A DNA stretch of 64,000 nt from Macrotis lagotis (taxonomy: Eukaryota; Chordata; Mammalia; Peramelemorphia; Peramelidae), in NCBI RefSeq assembly GCF_037893015.1, contig NC_133665.1, forward strand, positions 193,808,146 to 193,872,145, given 5' to 3'. Of this stretch, positions 31,397 through 43,945 are shown one piece after another. Under the pieces are notes generated by a model. The model did no database searches. It was not told the origin of the DNA and worked only from the letters and a program-made list of their open reading frames with translations. Numbering within the stretch: position 1 is the stretch's first letter; the number at the start of each line of letters is the position of its first letter. The position numbers were made by a program, and so were the translations under genes.

Positions 31397-33338
31397 CTGA
31401 AAATACAAGAAGGGAGGTGGGGGTCCTAGGGTGAAGGCCAGAAGAGATGGTGGGGCATGAAGAGGCCAGGAAGATGACAGGGCCAGCTCCCAAAGCCCTG
31501 CCCTCGAGTCCATCAGCGGTGCCCCCAGAGCCTGTCTGTGAGAGGGGTGCAGAAGAGCATGCCGTGCCAGTGGGAACTTCCTCTCCATCGCCAGGTTCTG
31601 AGTGGCCTGGGCCCTCCCCACCTAGTGGCATGAAGCGGCACCAGTGGAGAGACCGTAAGAAGCAGGAGAGGCTATGGATGGGACAGCCAGACTGGCCAAC
31701 AGTCACCAGGCTTTGCCCAGGAGTCTGCGGGTGAGCCAGTCTGGGCACTGCGAATCCAGGCCAGGGTCAAGGTGGGAAAGGCCGGTGGGTCACACATGGA
31801 CCTGTGGGAGTTCCTCAGGAGCCTTGGCTATGCCAAAGGGGGCAGAGGCATGGGGTGGGCGATGGGGGCTTCTACCTTCCACCGGGTGACTGGCCTCCCT
31901 TCCCACCCCCATCAGCTCAGACCCCTGGCTGAGTCCATCCCACAGCTGACCATGGGTGAGCCCCAAAGTGGCCCAGTCTTCTTGCTCCCCCATTGTCCCT
32001 ATTCCTTCCATGGGATTCTGGCATGCCCTGAGGAAGTCAAGCCAGCCTCTGGTTGGGAGAACAGGTCTTGGTGAGTGAGAAGGTGGTGGAGAAGGCCCCC
32101 TGAGAATCTGTCCTGGGAGGGAGGCACTCTTATCCAGCATTGATGGGTCAGATCCTTCCTCCTGGCAACCCCACTTCCCATGCGCCACTACAGACTGATG
32201 GCAGGCTAATCAGTTGGCAGAATGGACCAGTGGATGGAGCCCTAGCCTCACCTCCTGCCCCTGCTTCCAGCTAGCTGGGCAACCTTATCAAAGTGGGGGT
32301 CATCTCCCTGAGTCTCAGTTTCCTCTTCTGTAAAATGAAGATAAACAATAACATCCCCCCTTCCCACATTGGGTGTGCCAAGCTTTCTAGGAATGCTGAC
32401 CACGACTCCCGTTGCAGAGAGCTGTGCGCCCCTTCCTCAGCCTTCTCTGCTCCTCCTGGTGACTGTGAACCAGCCCACTTCCTGGGTCCCCAAACTTCAT
32501 GGCAATGACTTTCCTTTAGCATCTTTGTCAAAGATCTCTTTGGAAAATGCCAACTGTGTCAGGAGGTGCTTGGAAAGAAGGGTGCTTGTCTGAGGGAGGG
32601 GAGGGGGGGCTGTGGCAGGGGGAGAGTCAGGGTCACCGGGCAGCCCTGGAGTCTCCCCCTCCTGTCCCGCCCCCCCCCAGACACTGAAGCTGGAACTCAG
32701 ATTCTGAGGGAAATCTCGGAGGTTTTCAGGAAGAAAGGAAGGTAGGACTAAGGGCCAAGGGCCAGGGTCGGGGTGGGAGGCGATCTGATGGGATCAAGTC
32801 TGGACATTCCTGAGGACACGGGTGGGGGTAGGGAAGGGCACATATAGCCAGTCTTCCCTTGCCCGGGGCCCAGAATCTGAGGTGAAAGTTGAGGAGAGAG
32901 ATATGATGAAGGTGAATGTGAGAGGCCCTGACCAGATTGGGGGGGCGAGGATGGGCTGAGGTGGGAGCCTGGGTGGGGCTACTAGGGAAAGGAGGGGCAG
33001 AGAGGGTTTGAAGGAAAAGATCCTGAGGTCAGTGTTGGACATGTCCACACTACATCCAGGGTCTGAGGGGCAGCTGGAGATGGGCAGAGAGCCTGGGGAT
33101 CGACAGCCTGGGCATGAGCGGTGTGAGGCAGGGGAGAAGTGGAACAGAGCCCTGACTGGGGTTCAGAGTGGGGGCCACCATGGTCAGAGGGCACGCACCA
33201 GAACAAGAACCAGCCAGTGAGGCTGAGCAGTCTGAAGAGACCAGAGAGGAAGGAGGGCAAGAAGAGGAGGGAGCCAGGCCGTGGCGGGGGCCTTGGGAGT
33301 GAAGGGAGTGCCCATAACTGAGAGAGAAGCTTCAGTGG

Positions 33339-33400
33339 GGGCCCCGGTGTAGACGGAGGGAGGCCCCAGTATAGATAGAGGGAGGCCCCAGTGTAGATGG
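33339..33400. repeat. Three-copy tandem repeat, unit about 20 bp
   Basis: The unit gaggccccagtgtagatagagg recurs with small changes (ccccggtgtagacggaggga, ccccagtatagatagaggga, ccccagtgtagatgg). Confidence 0.75.
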
Positions 33401-33680
33401 CTTTCTGGGGACCTCGGCCACAAGAAGGAGGTAAGATGGTGGTCAGGCCAGGAGGGACCGGTGAATCAAGTGGGGGGTGGAGGTCCTTTGTGCGCAAAGG
33501 GAGGGAGTTGGCAGACAGGAGGGAAAAGGGAAGGGGAAGGCAGAGGAGGCCATGAGACAGATCAGGATCCTTCTGAGAAGCCCTCTCAGCCCCCAGAGAT
33601 CTTCCAGGCAACCCCAGTCCCTCCTTCCAAACCAAACATCCTCCAGGCCTCCTCATGGGCTGTTGGGACGGTCAGCTTAC

Positions 33681-33830
33681 CTCCCTGCAGCCAAGCTTCT
33701 CCTCTGCCGCTCCCTGCGTCTCTCTCCCTGGAACCCTTGCGGTCAGGGCCTCTGCTGCCCCTCCCTGTCTCCCTTCCTCTCTCTCTTTCTGACCCTAACA
33801 GCTACGCTGTGGCCAAAAGCTGGTGACCCA
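33681..33830 (-). other. Candidate VILL non-coding first exon
   Basis: On the - strand a strong donor (gcagggag/gtaagc, GT at 33680-33679) closes a purine-rich leader-like sequence about 2.3 kb upstream of the first coding exon. The 5' boundary is a guess. This rests only on the donor and the need for an upstream exon; RNA evidence would decide. Confidence 0.25.
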
Positions 33831-34349
33831 GGGAGAGGGCAGCGGCAGGCAGCGGGGGAGAGCGCAGCTCCCAGAGCTCGCTGCAGCATCACCAGCTCAT
33901 TGGAATTCTCCAGGAGGCTACTCAGGGACCAGGCAGCCCATTTTGCAGATGACCAGTTGGTTGCTAAACTGTGTCCATCTTCTGACTCCCAAGTCCAGCT
34001 CGGTGTGGCCCGGAGGGAGTGGAGCTGGGCTTGGGAGGCCGCAGAGAGCTAGCCACTTGACCAGCCCAGGAGCCTCGCGCAGGCCCCTGAGCCTCTCAGC
34101 CTTGCTCTCATCTCTAAAATGGAGATGGGAGCTGCCAGGTCTCGGCATGCTTCTCCACCAGAGAGGGGAGCAGGGGTGTGTGAGCGGGCTATCTCACAAC
34201 ACAGACAAGAAGCACAGAAAGGGGCAGCGTGAAAGAACCTCTGTGACCCGGGACAGGTCTCTTCCTCTCCCCGTGCCTCAGTTTCCTCCTGTGTATACTG
34301 AAGGAGTTGGACTAAAGGACCTTGAAGTTCTCTTTCTAGTCTTAGATCC

Positions 34350-34555
34350 ATGAAAAGAGAAGGAGGGGGAGGAAGAAGATCAGGGAGAAGGGAGGAGGGA
34401 GAAAGGAGAAGAGAAGAAAAAAGACAAGGAAAAAGGGATGAGGAGAGGAGAAGGAGGAAAGGGGAGGAGGAGAGAAAGAGAAAGAAGAGGAGGGAAGGGG
34501 TGGGAAGGGGCAGGGGGAAAGAAGAGAGGAGAGAGGGAGAAGGAAGAGGAAGGCT
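34350..34555. repeat. Purine-rich (GGA/GAAA) low-complexity tract
   Basis: About 205 bp of almost pure purine on the + strand. The Arg-Glu-Lys-rich open frame is a by-product. Confidence 0.9.
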
Positions 34556-36479
34556 GCAGCCAGCGAGGGCTAAGTGTGGGATTGCTTACTAGTCCCACTA
34601 GTGTCTGGCTTCACAGGGAAGCCGGGGCACAAGCCACATCCAGTAGTTTCCTCTTTGTGGGCAGCCCTGGACCAAGAAATGACTGAACAAATTGTGCAGC
34701 CGTTGCTGCCTCTGCCGGGGCCACCTGGAGGCTCGTGCTCGGTCATCAAGAGCCCAAGAGCCGCCACAGTCAGGAGGCCAGACTGTCCAGGTGGTAAGGT
34801 GGGGTGGTGGCCAGCCTGCCCTGGGGCTGGCTCCAGGTCAGCAGAGAGATGACTCCTCAAGCCCCCCAGTAGGTCAGGCCTCATTCCAAAAATGTTTTTT
34901 TCCTTCCATACAGCCTCCCTCTGCTCTCTAGCCCCCCACCCATTACTTCTGGTTTGGCCTTCTGGAGCCAATCGGAAGAAAGCTAATCTCCCACCAAACA
35001 ACCGTCCCAGACCTGCTCTCTTGGCCCCTTATTCTTCTCCTCTCCAGGTTAAACAGTCCTAGAGAAAGGCTGCAGATCAGCACCCCCCATCCTCTGCTGC
35101 CCCCACAGCATCCAAGTCTTTGGTCTTGACCCAGTTGGAAACTGGGAATCCTGAAAGTCCAGACTGATCCGTATAATGATTACAATGGCTAAACCAAAGC
35201 AACTTCTGGATAACAAGTCTGGGTCATACATTAAGGGAGCCAGAGACCCTACTACCCCAAGGAAACCCAAGTGACTGTGTGCACATCTCTGAGCTTGGTG
35301 GGATAATGTTATGGGGTAGTGGCAGGATACAGTAAGCATTTAAGAAATTTCCCTCTTCTCCCACTGGCTCCCCCTTCCTCTCTCTGTCTCTGTCTCTGTC
35401 TCTGTGTGTCTCTCTCACACACAAAAGAGAGAAGAAGAGAAATGGAACAAACCCTCATTAAGCACCACTATGTACTTTACAAATGTTATCTTATTTGAGG
35501 ATGACAAAGTGGAACCATGAATAACGCCTTGACTTGCCTTTAATGATCATTTCATTCTTTGAAAGTGAAATAAATATTCTCTTCTGGCCCCTATTCCTAC
35601 TAACAAGGAAGAAGTGATTTCTGGGGGGAGGGGTCCCACATTGCAGAGGAGGAGACAAAAGCTAGGCACGACCTGGCAGGAATGTTCAGATCCCATCCCA
35701 TAGTCATGAATGTCCCCAAAGCTCTAATCTGGCTCTTCCCCTTTCCTATTATATTATCTGGCCCGGGGACCTCCTCAACTCCTGAAGGTTCAATTATCAC
35801 ATCTTTGAAAATGTCTCCTAGAGCTAGCTATCCGACTTCTTCCCCAGATTCCATCCTTGGCTGATGGGAGAGACGGCCGAGCCATCCAGTCAATGCTCTG
35901 GGGAGGAGCCAGGCGAGCTGAAGGCCTACCCATGAGAGGAGAGCACAGGCTTTCCCAGCCATGGCTGAAGTTGCTTAGCTCTAGGTCAGGGAGATTGGAC
36001 ACCATTCCAAGATGTTCAATGAAAGGATTGATTATCAAACATTTAGAAAAGAAAGGCAAGACTTCCCAGAGCTCACAAGAGCAGCAAATGGGTTGGTGTT
36101 TTTGGTGCCAAAGTTACTCTGCCAGCAGGTCAGGGGAATATTGTGGCCATGGTTTAGCTCGATTTTAGCCAAGTATTTCCTAAAGCCTTCCCTGCGATGA
36201 ATGGGTAAAAATGACAAAGAGCTGACAAGGTAGAGTCGGAAGTGGCTCGGAGAGTAGTCTTTAATGGCTCATTTTGGAAGAAGGTCTCTGGAGAGAGCCT
36301 CCGGAATCTATGCTAGGCCTGGGCATCCATGTTTTTATGGATGACTTGGATGACTGAAGTGATCACATGCTTTCAAATTGGCAAGTGATATGGAGCCTAG
36401 AAGGCTGGATAGTTCAGAAGATGGGTATTCAGGACCAAAGAGTTCTAAGTAGTATACTGGGCCAAACTGAGTTAGTTCA

Positions 36480-36712
36480 AGAGCAGCTAGATGATGCTAT
36501 ATAGAGTACAAAAGATCTGAGTTCAGATCCAGCCTCAGATACTTATTAGTGTGTGGTCCTGGGCAAGTCACTTAACCCTGGTTACCTCAGTTTTCTCATC
36601 TGTAAAATGAACTGGAGAAGGAAATAGCAAACCACTCTAGTACCTTTGCTAAGAAAACTCCCAATGGGGTCACAAAGAGTTGGACCCGACTGAAACGACA
36701 ACAAGAAGCTTA
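36480..36712 (+). mobile_element. Mar-1-type CORE-SINE with Bov-B/RTE-like tail
   Basis: Head gagcagctagatgatgctat, core ttcagatccagcctcagata and gggcaagtcacttaaccctg, then ctgtaaaatgaactggagaa and a tail aatggggtcacaaagagttg followed by gacccgactgaaacgac. That tail is the hallmark of Bov-B/RTE-mobilised SINEs. Mar-1 is a published marsupial CORE-SINE with a Bov-B tail. Confidence 0.8.
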
Positions 36713-39018
36713 CAAGGGGAAGTGTCTTCTTGCCCATTCATTGGCTTTTGCACACCCTGGGTGACCTACCTGACTTTTTTTCTCTGACTAACCTGGTCCC
36801 TTATATCACTTCTTACTCTCAATTCCATTTTGTGACGTGGGACAGCCTGTGGCCATTCCCACATCCCCCAGTTTCTTGCTCTCACTCACCCATGTATCCA
36901 TTCAGTTGCCAAGGTTTGTTTTCCTGTGCCTGGAGGACACCTTTCAGCCATGGTCCATCATTCGTCTGGGTAAATGACCTCCATGACTTTAATTCAAAGT
37001 GCTGGTCTTTAGAATCTGGTGCCCGCCAGCCCTCTGATTTTCTTCCATGTTCTCTGCAACTCCTTCCCATCTCCCCTCTACAGGCTTTTGCCCAGGCTGT
37101 CTGTTTCCAGTTCTGGGAATGCCCTTCCTATTTGCCTTAGCAGTCCAAAGTTTCCCAATACCTCTGAACCATTCAGATAACTTTCTCTAGGTACTGGTTT
37201 GTATTCACTGTCATTTGATTATTATTACCCTCGCCTTGAGGGTAGGGATTAGTTTTGTTTTTGCCTCTCTTTAAGGTCCATCCACCTTGGTAACCCAGCT
37301 TTCCAGAGTTGTGACTTGCTATTTTGATCTTGAATAGGGAATGTGCAGATAAAGGAGTGCAAACTATGACTGGGTGAGGACCAGATGGCCTTGAAGGTCA
37401 GGAAGAGAGGAAGAGGAAGGTATCCTCCATGTTTGAGACAAGGCAAAGCCAAAGTCCTTGAGCAGAGACTGGCATGGTCAGCCCTGGGTCTTAAGAAAAT
37501 AGTTGGTGCCTGTGTGATTGGTGGTTTAGAGACATTGGAGGCAAGAAGCCAAGTTAGGAGGCAAGTATTCCCAACAAGACATGATAAGACCTTGAACCAG
37601 CGGTGTGGGGCTGTGGGGATGTGGGAGTGAACAGAGGGGTCTGTAGGGAGAGCCCACAGATAAAGGGAAAGGGAGGGGGAGAGGGGAAGAAAAGGCAAGA
37701 TCCACCCTGGAAAGCCCTGGTGGGGAGGGCTGGGAGATTGTTGCTTCTTCTTCAAACTGAACTGGCTGGTGGGTAATGTAGAGGGGGCAGCTTAATGCAC
37801 GCTGGGTTTGAGGTGTCCAAAGAACAACCGAGTGGATGCCTCAGAAATCTGAGGCACTCTCAGGGCGGGACCAGGAATGGAGTTTGATTTGGGAGAGATC
37901 TGTGAAAAGAGGCCCAGAAACGTCTTTATGGGTATCATCAAACTGCCGCTAGGCACCCCTTGTCCTCTGGTCTACTTGACATAGGAAAACGCTCCTTTTT
38001 CTGGAGGTCTAACTAGAAACGCCCAGGAATCCAGGCCGGGAAGAAGGAAGCTGTAGGCAGAGGGCAGCCACAGAGGAGGGCGGAGGAGTCCAGGGGCAGA
38101 GAAGATGGCGTTCCCAGCATGGACCTCCCTGCCCGCCCACCCGCCTGCTCCCCCATCTCCTCCTCAGCAGGGGTCCACACGCCTCTCTTTCCTGCCCTCG
38201 TCACCCTGACAACAATCTGGCTCTCCAGGCTCACTCACCATGCCTCCTCCCCCTCCCATTTTTCCTGTGTCAGTGCCACCGCTCAGACAGGCCCTTCCCC
38301 CATAAGGAAATACCCCTCCTTCCGGCTCTCCCCCACCGATGATGCCCTCTTCTCTGCCCTCCCCAACAAGGGCCTTTGCTCCTTTGCTGATGCGCCCCCT
38401 GTGCATTCATTTCTCCAGTTCCACTTGGCTGGGTGGGTGCCCGCCCCTTCACTGGGGGCTGGGACCCTTCTAACCTAATCTTTGGACTAGAGCTGCCACT
38501 CAGTTAATGTTTGTGGAATACAGCTTGTCGGTGAGCGAGACTGCATTGCATCCCCACAGTGGGGATAAACCGGAGGCCCAAAGGGCAGAGAAGTGGCCAG
38601 AGATGGAGCCCAGTGGGAGCTTAGAGACCATCCCCTCCCTGGGCCCCCTGAGGGCCTGGCCCAGACCACAAGGCAACAGGGCAGCCTCAGAAGGCTCCTC
38701 CTGCAGCCACGAGGTCGCCCGGCTTCCTTCTGGGAGCCTCACCTTCACAGCCAGAGAAAAGGGGCCGTATCTCTGCAGAACTGGGGCCTCTATGGCATGG
38801 GATGGCAGCCCCATTTCGGATCTGCCTCTGTCTCAGCAAGTGGAACCTTGCTTCCCCGGAGCTTCCTTGGAGAGCCAGGGAGCTTTAAGCATTGGGCAGA
38901 GCCTCAAAGGAGCTGGCCCTGCTCTGGCAGGCCTTGGGTGAGGGGAGAGATAGCTGCCCTGTCCTAGACCAGCTTTAGCAAAGCAACCAAGGGAAGGATC
39001 CTGTAAGGTCTTCCCATT
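36713..39018. other. Intergenic region, no gene seen
   Basis: Unique sequence with several short open frames and no recognisable protein family. An L2-like relic is possible at about 37060-37250. Confidence 0.4.
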
Positions 39019-39030
39019 AATCCCTTTCCC

Positions 39031-39170
39031 GGGGCAACTAGTTGGCCCTGGAGTCAGGAGCACCTGAGTTCAAATCCGGCCTCAGACACTTCATAATTAC
39101 CTAGCTGTGGCCTTCGGCAAGCTACTTAACCCCATTGCCTTGCAAAAACAAAAACCACACACCTAAAAAA
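39031..39170 (+). mobile_element. Marsupial CORE-SINE, internally deleted, with perfect 10-bp target duplication
   Basis: It starts ggggcaactagttggccctg, lacking the usual cgcagtggatagagcac segment, and continues gttcaaatccggcctcagac to cattgccttgcaaaaacaaa. aatccctttc is duplicated at 39019-39028 and 39171-39180. Confidence 0.88.
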
Positions 39171-39559
39171 AATCCCTTTCTCAGCATCCTCACAGGACCA
39201 GGAGCTGTTGCCTATGGCATGGCTGGTAGCTGGTCTCAACACTGCCCATACCATACCTCCCTGTGGCTTCTCTCTGCATGACCCCCCAAAACCCATGCAC
39301 CCCACCCTCTGTTCTCAGAGGCAGAATCCCCACTGTTCCAAAGAAGCTAAGGAGCAGGACTGGAGTGGAGAGAAAGAAAATTCCCTGAAGACCCACGCCA
39401 AATAAAGATGGAAATGGAGATGCCCTGGGGCAGGAGGCACAGCTTGGCTCAGAGGCAGAGCTGGATGGGTGGCAAGGCACAGGGAAGGTTCCCAGAGGTT
39501 GCTAGCCTCCCTTAAAACTGCTAAGCAATTGCTCAAAATGACAATCTGCACATGAGGGC

Positions 39560-39912
39560 AAATCCCGCCATGGCACCCTGACCAAGATCTACCCAGGATG
39601 GGCTCTGCCAACTGATGCCACCTGATCAGCACACTGAACAAGATGGGCTCTGCAAACTGATGCTATCCAGATTGACCCTGACTAAGAGCTACCCAGGGAA
39701 TGGGCTCTGCAGACCAATGCCACCTGGTCAGCACAATGACCAAGATCTACCCAAGGTGGGTTCCGTAAACTGATGCCACCAGGCTCAGCACACTGACCAA
39801 GATCTACTCAGGAGGATGGGCTCTGCAAACTGATGCCATCCAGATTGACCCACTGACTAAGAACTACCCAGGGAATGGGCTCTGCAAGCTGATGCCACCA
39901 GGCTCAGCAAGT
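39560..39912. repeat. Six-copy tandem array, unit about 57 bp, with two-fold higher-order structure
   Basis: The anchor tgggctctgc or a variant recurs at 39599, 39644, 39701, 39757, 39817 and 39876 (spacings 45, 57, 56, 60, 59). Two unit types alternate as A-A-B-A-A-B. B units share atccagattgaccc and ctacccagggaatgggctct. The second unit carries a deletion of about 12 bp. It has no open frame of note. Confidence 0.9.
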
Positions 39913-40835
39913 GGTACCTTGTTTGCACAGTGTCTCTTCCATTTGATAGGAAGGTCTTCAGGGCAGGCACTGACTTTTGGCTTCCTTTGTAGCCCAAAGC
40001 TTGGCTCAATGGCTGCTGACCAAACTATGAGGGACATTCCAGGATAGAATGGAGGCCAGGACCCTCAGGAGGAATCAAGAGAGGCATTCAAGAGAGGTTG
40101 GAGATGGAAGTGGGACAATGACATCAGTTTGGGGCAGATGGAGTCTGAATTGTGTCCAGGGCTCCAAGATGGCACCATCCACCAAGCAATGGGACACTCG
40201 GGACTGCAACTCCTTCCCCAACTTCCCTGTTTCTGAGAAGGTTCTATAGGTCCTCTCCACTCCAAGTTTGCCACCTCAGAGGAGTCTTTGATGCCCCTCC
40301 TCATCTCCTCAGCCTTCACAACCAAGATACACGTTTTGTCAATTCTACCTTCCCATCTGTCCCCTTCCATCTGTTCACACAGTCTTTAGGTCAATGCTCT
40401 GATTCCCTCTCAAGAAGGCTATGTGATAGCTTCTGCCTTGGTTTCCTCAGCTCTTGGCTGTCTCCTTGCTTCAGTCTATTCTCCAACAGCTGTCAAAGGG
40501 ATTTTCCTAAAACACAGGTCTGACCAGGTCACTCCCCTGCTCAGTAGCTCTCATGATTCCAGTAAAATCAGTTTAAACTATTTGGAGAATTAGTTCAATT
40601 TGTAATCTGACAAAGGGTTTTTTGGGCATTTAAGAATGTGGTGCTGAGAAGGGGTCCAAGATATAAAAACAATCTTGGGGGCAGCTATGGCTAAGAAGAG
40701 AAACTGAGAAGAGCTAGCCAGACGAGGAGGAGCAAGACCAGAAGGGTGGCCAGGAGGCAGGACACTGTGTCCAAAGCTTCCCAGAGGCCTGAGAAGATAC
40801 TAGAGGATTGAGCTGTTGAGGACCTAAAGGTAATT

Positions 40836-41690
40836 TTGGAGAGGGTGCTTAAAGTGGGTCTGAAGCCTGAGTGCACAGGACTGAGAAGGGTCTGGAAAGA
40901 AGCGGGGCCAGCTAGCAAAGGCAGCTGGGCAAAGGAAGAGAGGAATGGAAGGGTAGAATTAGAGAATCTCCAGAGTTATCCCCAGGCTGACTACCGATCC
41001 TCCAGGCTAGTGCCTTTGGCAAGGAGAACAAGAAGGTCCATTTCCTCCTCAGAGCCCCCAGAAAAAGAGGAAAGGACCAAGGAAGATCAGGAAGGCCCCG
41101 GGATCTCTGTCTTCCCAGAGGAGCAGGCAAAGTACTGGATGAGCCTGAGGAAGCTGGAGGAGAGAAGGGAGGCTTATGGGACAGAGCAGTCAGTGCCAAG
41201 CCACCCTGGCTTTGAAGACCTTGGGTTAAGACGAGCTGCACCCCCCAGGCTCCCCTTTCCTCTTCTTCAAGAGCTTTTCCTTCCATCAAGTCCAAATCTC
41301 TGCCTTTGCAACCAGAAGACAAAGAACCCGGGTGGTCTCAGCATCCATGCCCCCACCCCCAGCAGACGACCACCTTCCATAAATCATCAGTCGGGGTCTC
41401 TCAACAGAGGCAGGCTTGAGCCAGCAGGAGAAATGAGCCAACCTCTGCCAGCCCCCTGCCTGCCCCCTTCCCTGCCCGTCTACCTGCCTCTCTTCCCTCT
41501 CCTTCTCCGCCTCCTACCCTACTTGGTGGCCCCGCAGCTGGGGTCTGGCCCAATGATCCACCTCCCAAGGCCAGCTCTGTCTCCCATGCCTGGCTGCTCA
41601 GCCTGTGGGCCCGGGCCGGGCCAGCGTCAGGAGAGGACCGCCCAGCTAGGCTGGGGTGCACCCCCGGGCTCTCTAGGACCAGTGGGGTGA
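40836..41690 (+). other. Long open frame of 284 codons, unrecognised
   Basis: Uninterrupted frame ending TGA at about 41688. The first third is rich in charged residues (EKEERTKEDQEGPGISVF, YWMSLRKLEERREAYG) and the last third is Pro/Leu-rich. No domain, signal peptide or family motif is visible, no splice structure or promoter is evident, and local GC content favours chance frames. It is probably not a gene but is the longest frame here not explained by a repeat or CpG island. Confidence 0.12.
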
Positions 41691-43837
41691 GGCAGAGTCC
41701 AGGGGCGATGAGGGGGATGTTGGGGACTCTAGGGGCACGGTGGATGTTGCTCAGGGCACAGTGGGGCTGGGGTGGGAGTAAGCCACACCCCTTTCCATCC
41801 ATTTCTCCTTGAAGGAACCAGGGGGAGCCAGCTTGGCCTCCTCCAGCCCCACCTCCCCCTCGGCACCCCCTTCACATCCATAGCCAGGAGCCCCCTTCCC
41901 CCTCTGTTGCTTTCTCCCTGCCACCCCAGGAAGTTTTTTCAGCCTTTGTGGAGTAGGCTGGTGATTCCCCCCCAACCTGCCACCTCCCTTCCCCCCTTTC
42001 CTGCAGCCCTGAAAGCCCCTGGCAGTGGTAAGGGACGGGGGTCAGGAGGAGGGGGAGCTCCTGCTCCATGTCCCCCTCACTGCCCCTAGCCCCGATGGAC
42101 CTGAACCTCAAACCCTGGCCCTTCCCTCCCAGGGGCGCCTGGGGGGCAGGGGGTGGGGTGCCTCTACTCTGGGGTCCTCAAGCTACGCAGATCAGAAGGC
42201 TGCCAAGGTTTCTGAGCCCCCGCCCTGCCCCCAGCCCCTTCTCACTCCTCCCCCAGGGTCCCCCACTTCCCGCTCCCTGAGTTTCCTGGAGGATCGGGCT
42301 GCCCATTGCTCCCGCCTCTGGCCCGGTTAATGTTTCACACCCCAGGGGCCCCTAGGGCCGGGGTGGGGAGAGGGGGGCAGCGAAGCAGGTCCCAGCCTGT
42401 CTGGGGCAGCCCGGATCAGCTGCGGCCTCCAGACCCCACGGCACCCCGCCCCATCCCTGCCCCCCAAGATCTCCAGGCTTCTCCAGTCCTTGGCCCGTGG
42501 GAACTAGCATTCACAACCACAGCCCACAAGGGTCCAACTGGGGAGGGAAGGGTGGGAGTCCTAGGGCTCCCATCCTCATCTCCTTCCTGGAGACACCTGG
42601 CATGGCAGCATCCCCACCGAGGACTCACCTGGACCCACCCTGGAGCGCCTCACCTGTTCTGACTGTGCCCAGTCAAAGCTGCGGTCTGGCTGGGCTGGGC
42701 TAGGCTGGCCATCTGGCCCCTCCTGGTGCCCCCCCCCCCCACGGCCAGCCCTCTCGACCCGCCTTCCCAGGCTCCTCATTTCCCACCTCTTCCTCCTCCT
42801 CCTCCTGCCGGCAGGAGAGTCCAGGGCACTGCCAATCCTCAGCACCGTCCCCCAGCTGGCTCTGCCTGGCGGCACACCCAGGAGGTGAGGGGAACACCCA
42901 CAGAGTTTCTGAGCCAGGGCCCCCGGGGTGCCCAGCCCATGTGGCTTCTTTGGGACAACGCTGGCCCAGCAGGAATCTCGGCCTAGGCACTGCCCCCTCC
43001 AATCTGTAACTGGGGCTGAGAAGGTTGAGGCCATCCTCCAACTTGGCCCAAGACTCCGTCCTATCCCTGACCACAGGTTGCCCCCTCCCCATCCCTGACT
43101 GTCTGGTGAGTCCTACCCTCACTCACAGACTGACCTTGATTCTGCTCAGGGGAGTCTCCCTTAGCTCTCCGGCTCTGGCTGACTCCCCACTAGGCCACCT
43201 TGTTGGCCCCATCAGCGGCCTAAGCACCAAAGAGAGTCCCAACTGCGGGCAGCTATCACTGGGCTATGCAGCAGCGGCAAGAGGCTGGATGGGGGGCTGG
43301 CCTAAGACCATCTCTCCCTATACCTGGGCTGGTCTCAGCGAAGGGGAGGCTTTGGTTTGGAGGGAATCCCTTGGCCACATCCTTGGCTGGGTCTCCAGCT
43401 ACGTGGAAGTGACTGTTCAGAGAAAAGGGCTGGGCTTGATGGTAGTGGGCTTCATGTGACCCCAGGCCTGCCACTTGGGCAAGTGCTGTCACCTCTCTGG
43501 GCTAAGTGAAGAATGCAGTCCCCTCTGGCACTAGAGGGGGTGGGCACCCCCAGGGGCCAGAGAGCCTCCAAATGCAATGTGCCAGTGCAGCCTCAGCCAC
43601 TCACCAGCTGTGCCACCTGGCCGCTTCCTGCCTCAGTGTCCCCAACTACAAAATAGTGGCAATAACAACCCTCAGCACATCTCTGAGAGGGTTGTTTGTG
43701 TAAAGTGTATAGCTCTGCATCTGTAACATAATAAATGCTTATTCCCTCCTTCCCCCAGCTCTATGGCTTTGTGTGGAGGGGCATATAGTGTTTCTCACTT
43801 ATGGGGGTACATGTTGGCACCTCCCCCCCCACCGGGT

Positions 43838-43945
43838 AGAAATGTAAGCTGCTTGAGGGCAGAAGCATTTCCTGCCTGTAGGCTGGCTGCCTAGCACAGT
43901 GCCAGGAAAACAGTAGGCACTTAATTGATGCTTCTAAAATTGAAT
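43838..43945 (+). mobile_element. L2 3'-end fragment
   Basis: taagctgcttgagggcagaa, gcctagcacagtgccaggaa and agtaggcacttaattgatgc follow the L2 3' end. Confidence 0.65.

Larger units (their letters stand above)
31397..36479. other. Upstream region of VILL, no confirmed gene
   Basis: Contains MIR-like relics (about 32215-32350 and 34215-34330), a short tandem repeat at 33339-33400, a GGA-rich purine block at 34350-34555 and a TCTCTG run at 35375-35420. The VILL promoter and first exon are probably here or further upstream. Confidence 0.45.

Noticed and set aside
36730-37140. 136-codon frame (MPIHWLLHTLGDLPDFF...)
   Set aside because: No family similarity, and the end resembles an old L2-type relic; single frame without splice or promoter support.
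39560-39912. CRISPR-like or coding repeat array
   Set aside because: There are no unique spacers and no consistent open frame; it is a tandem array with higher-order units.
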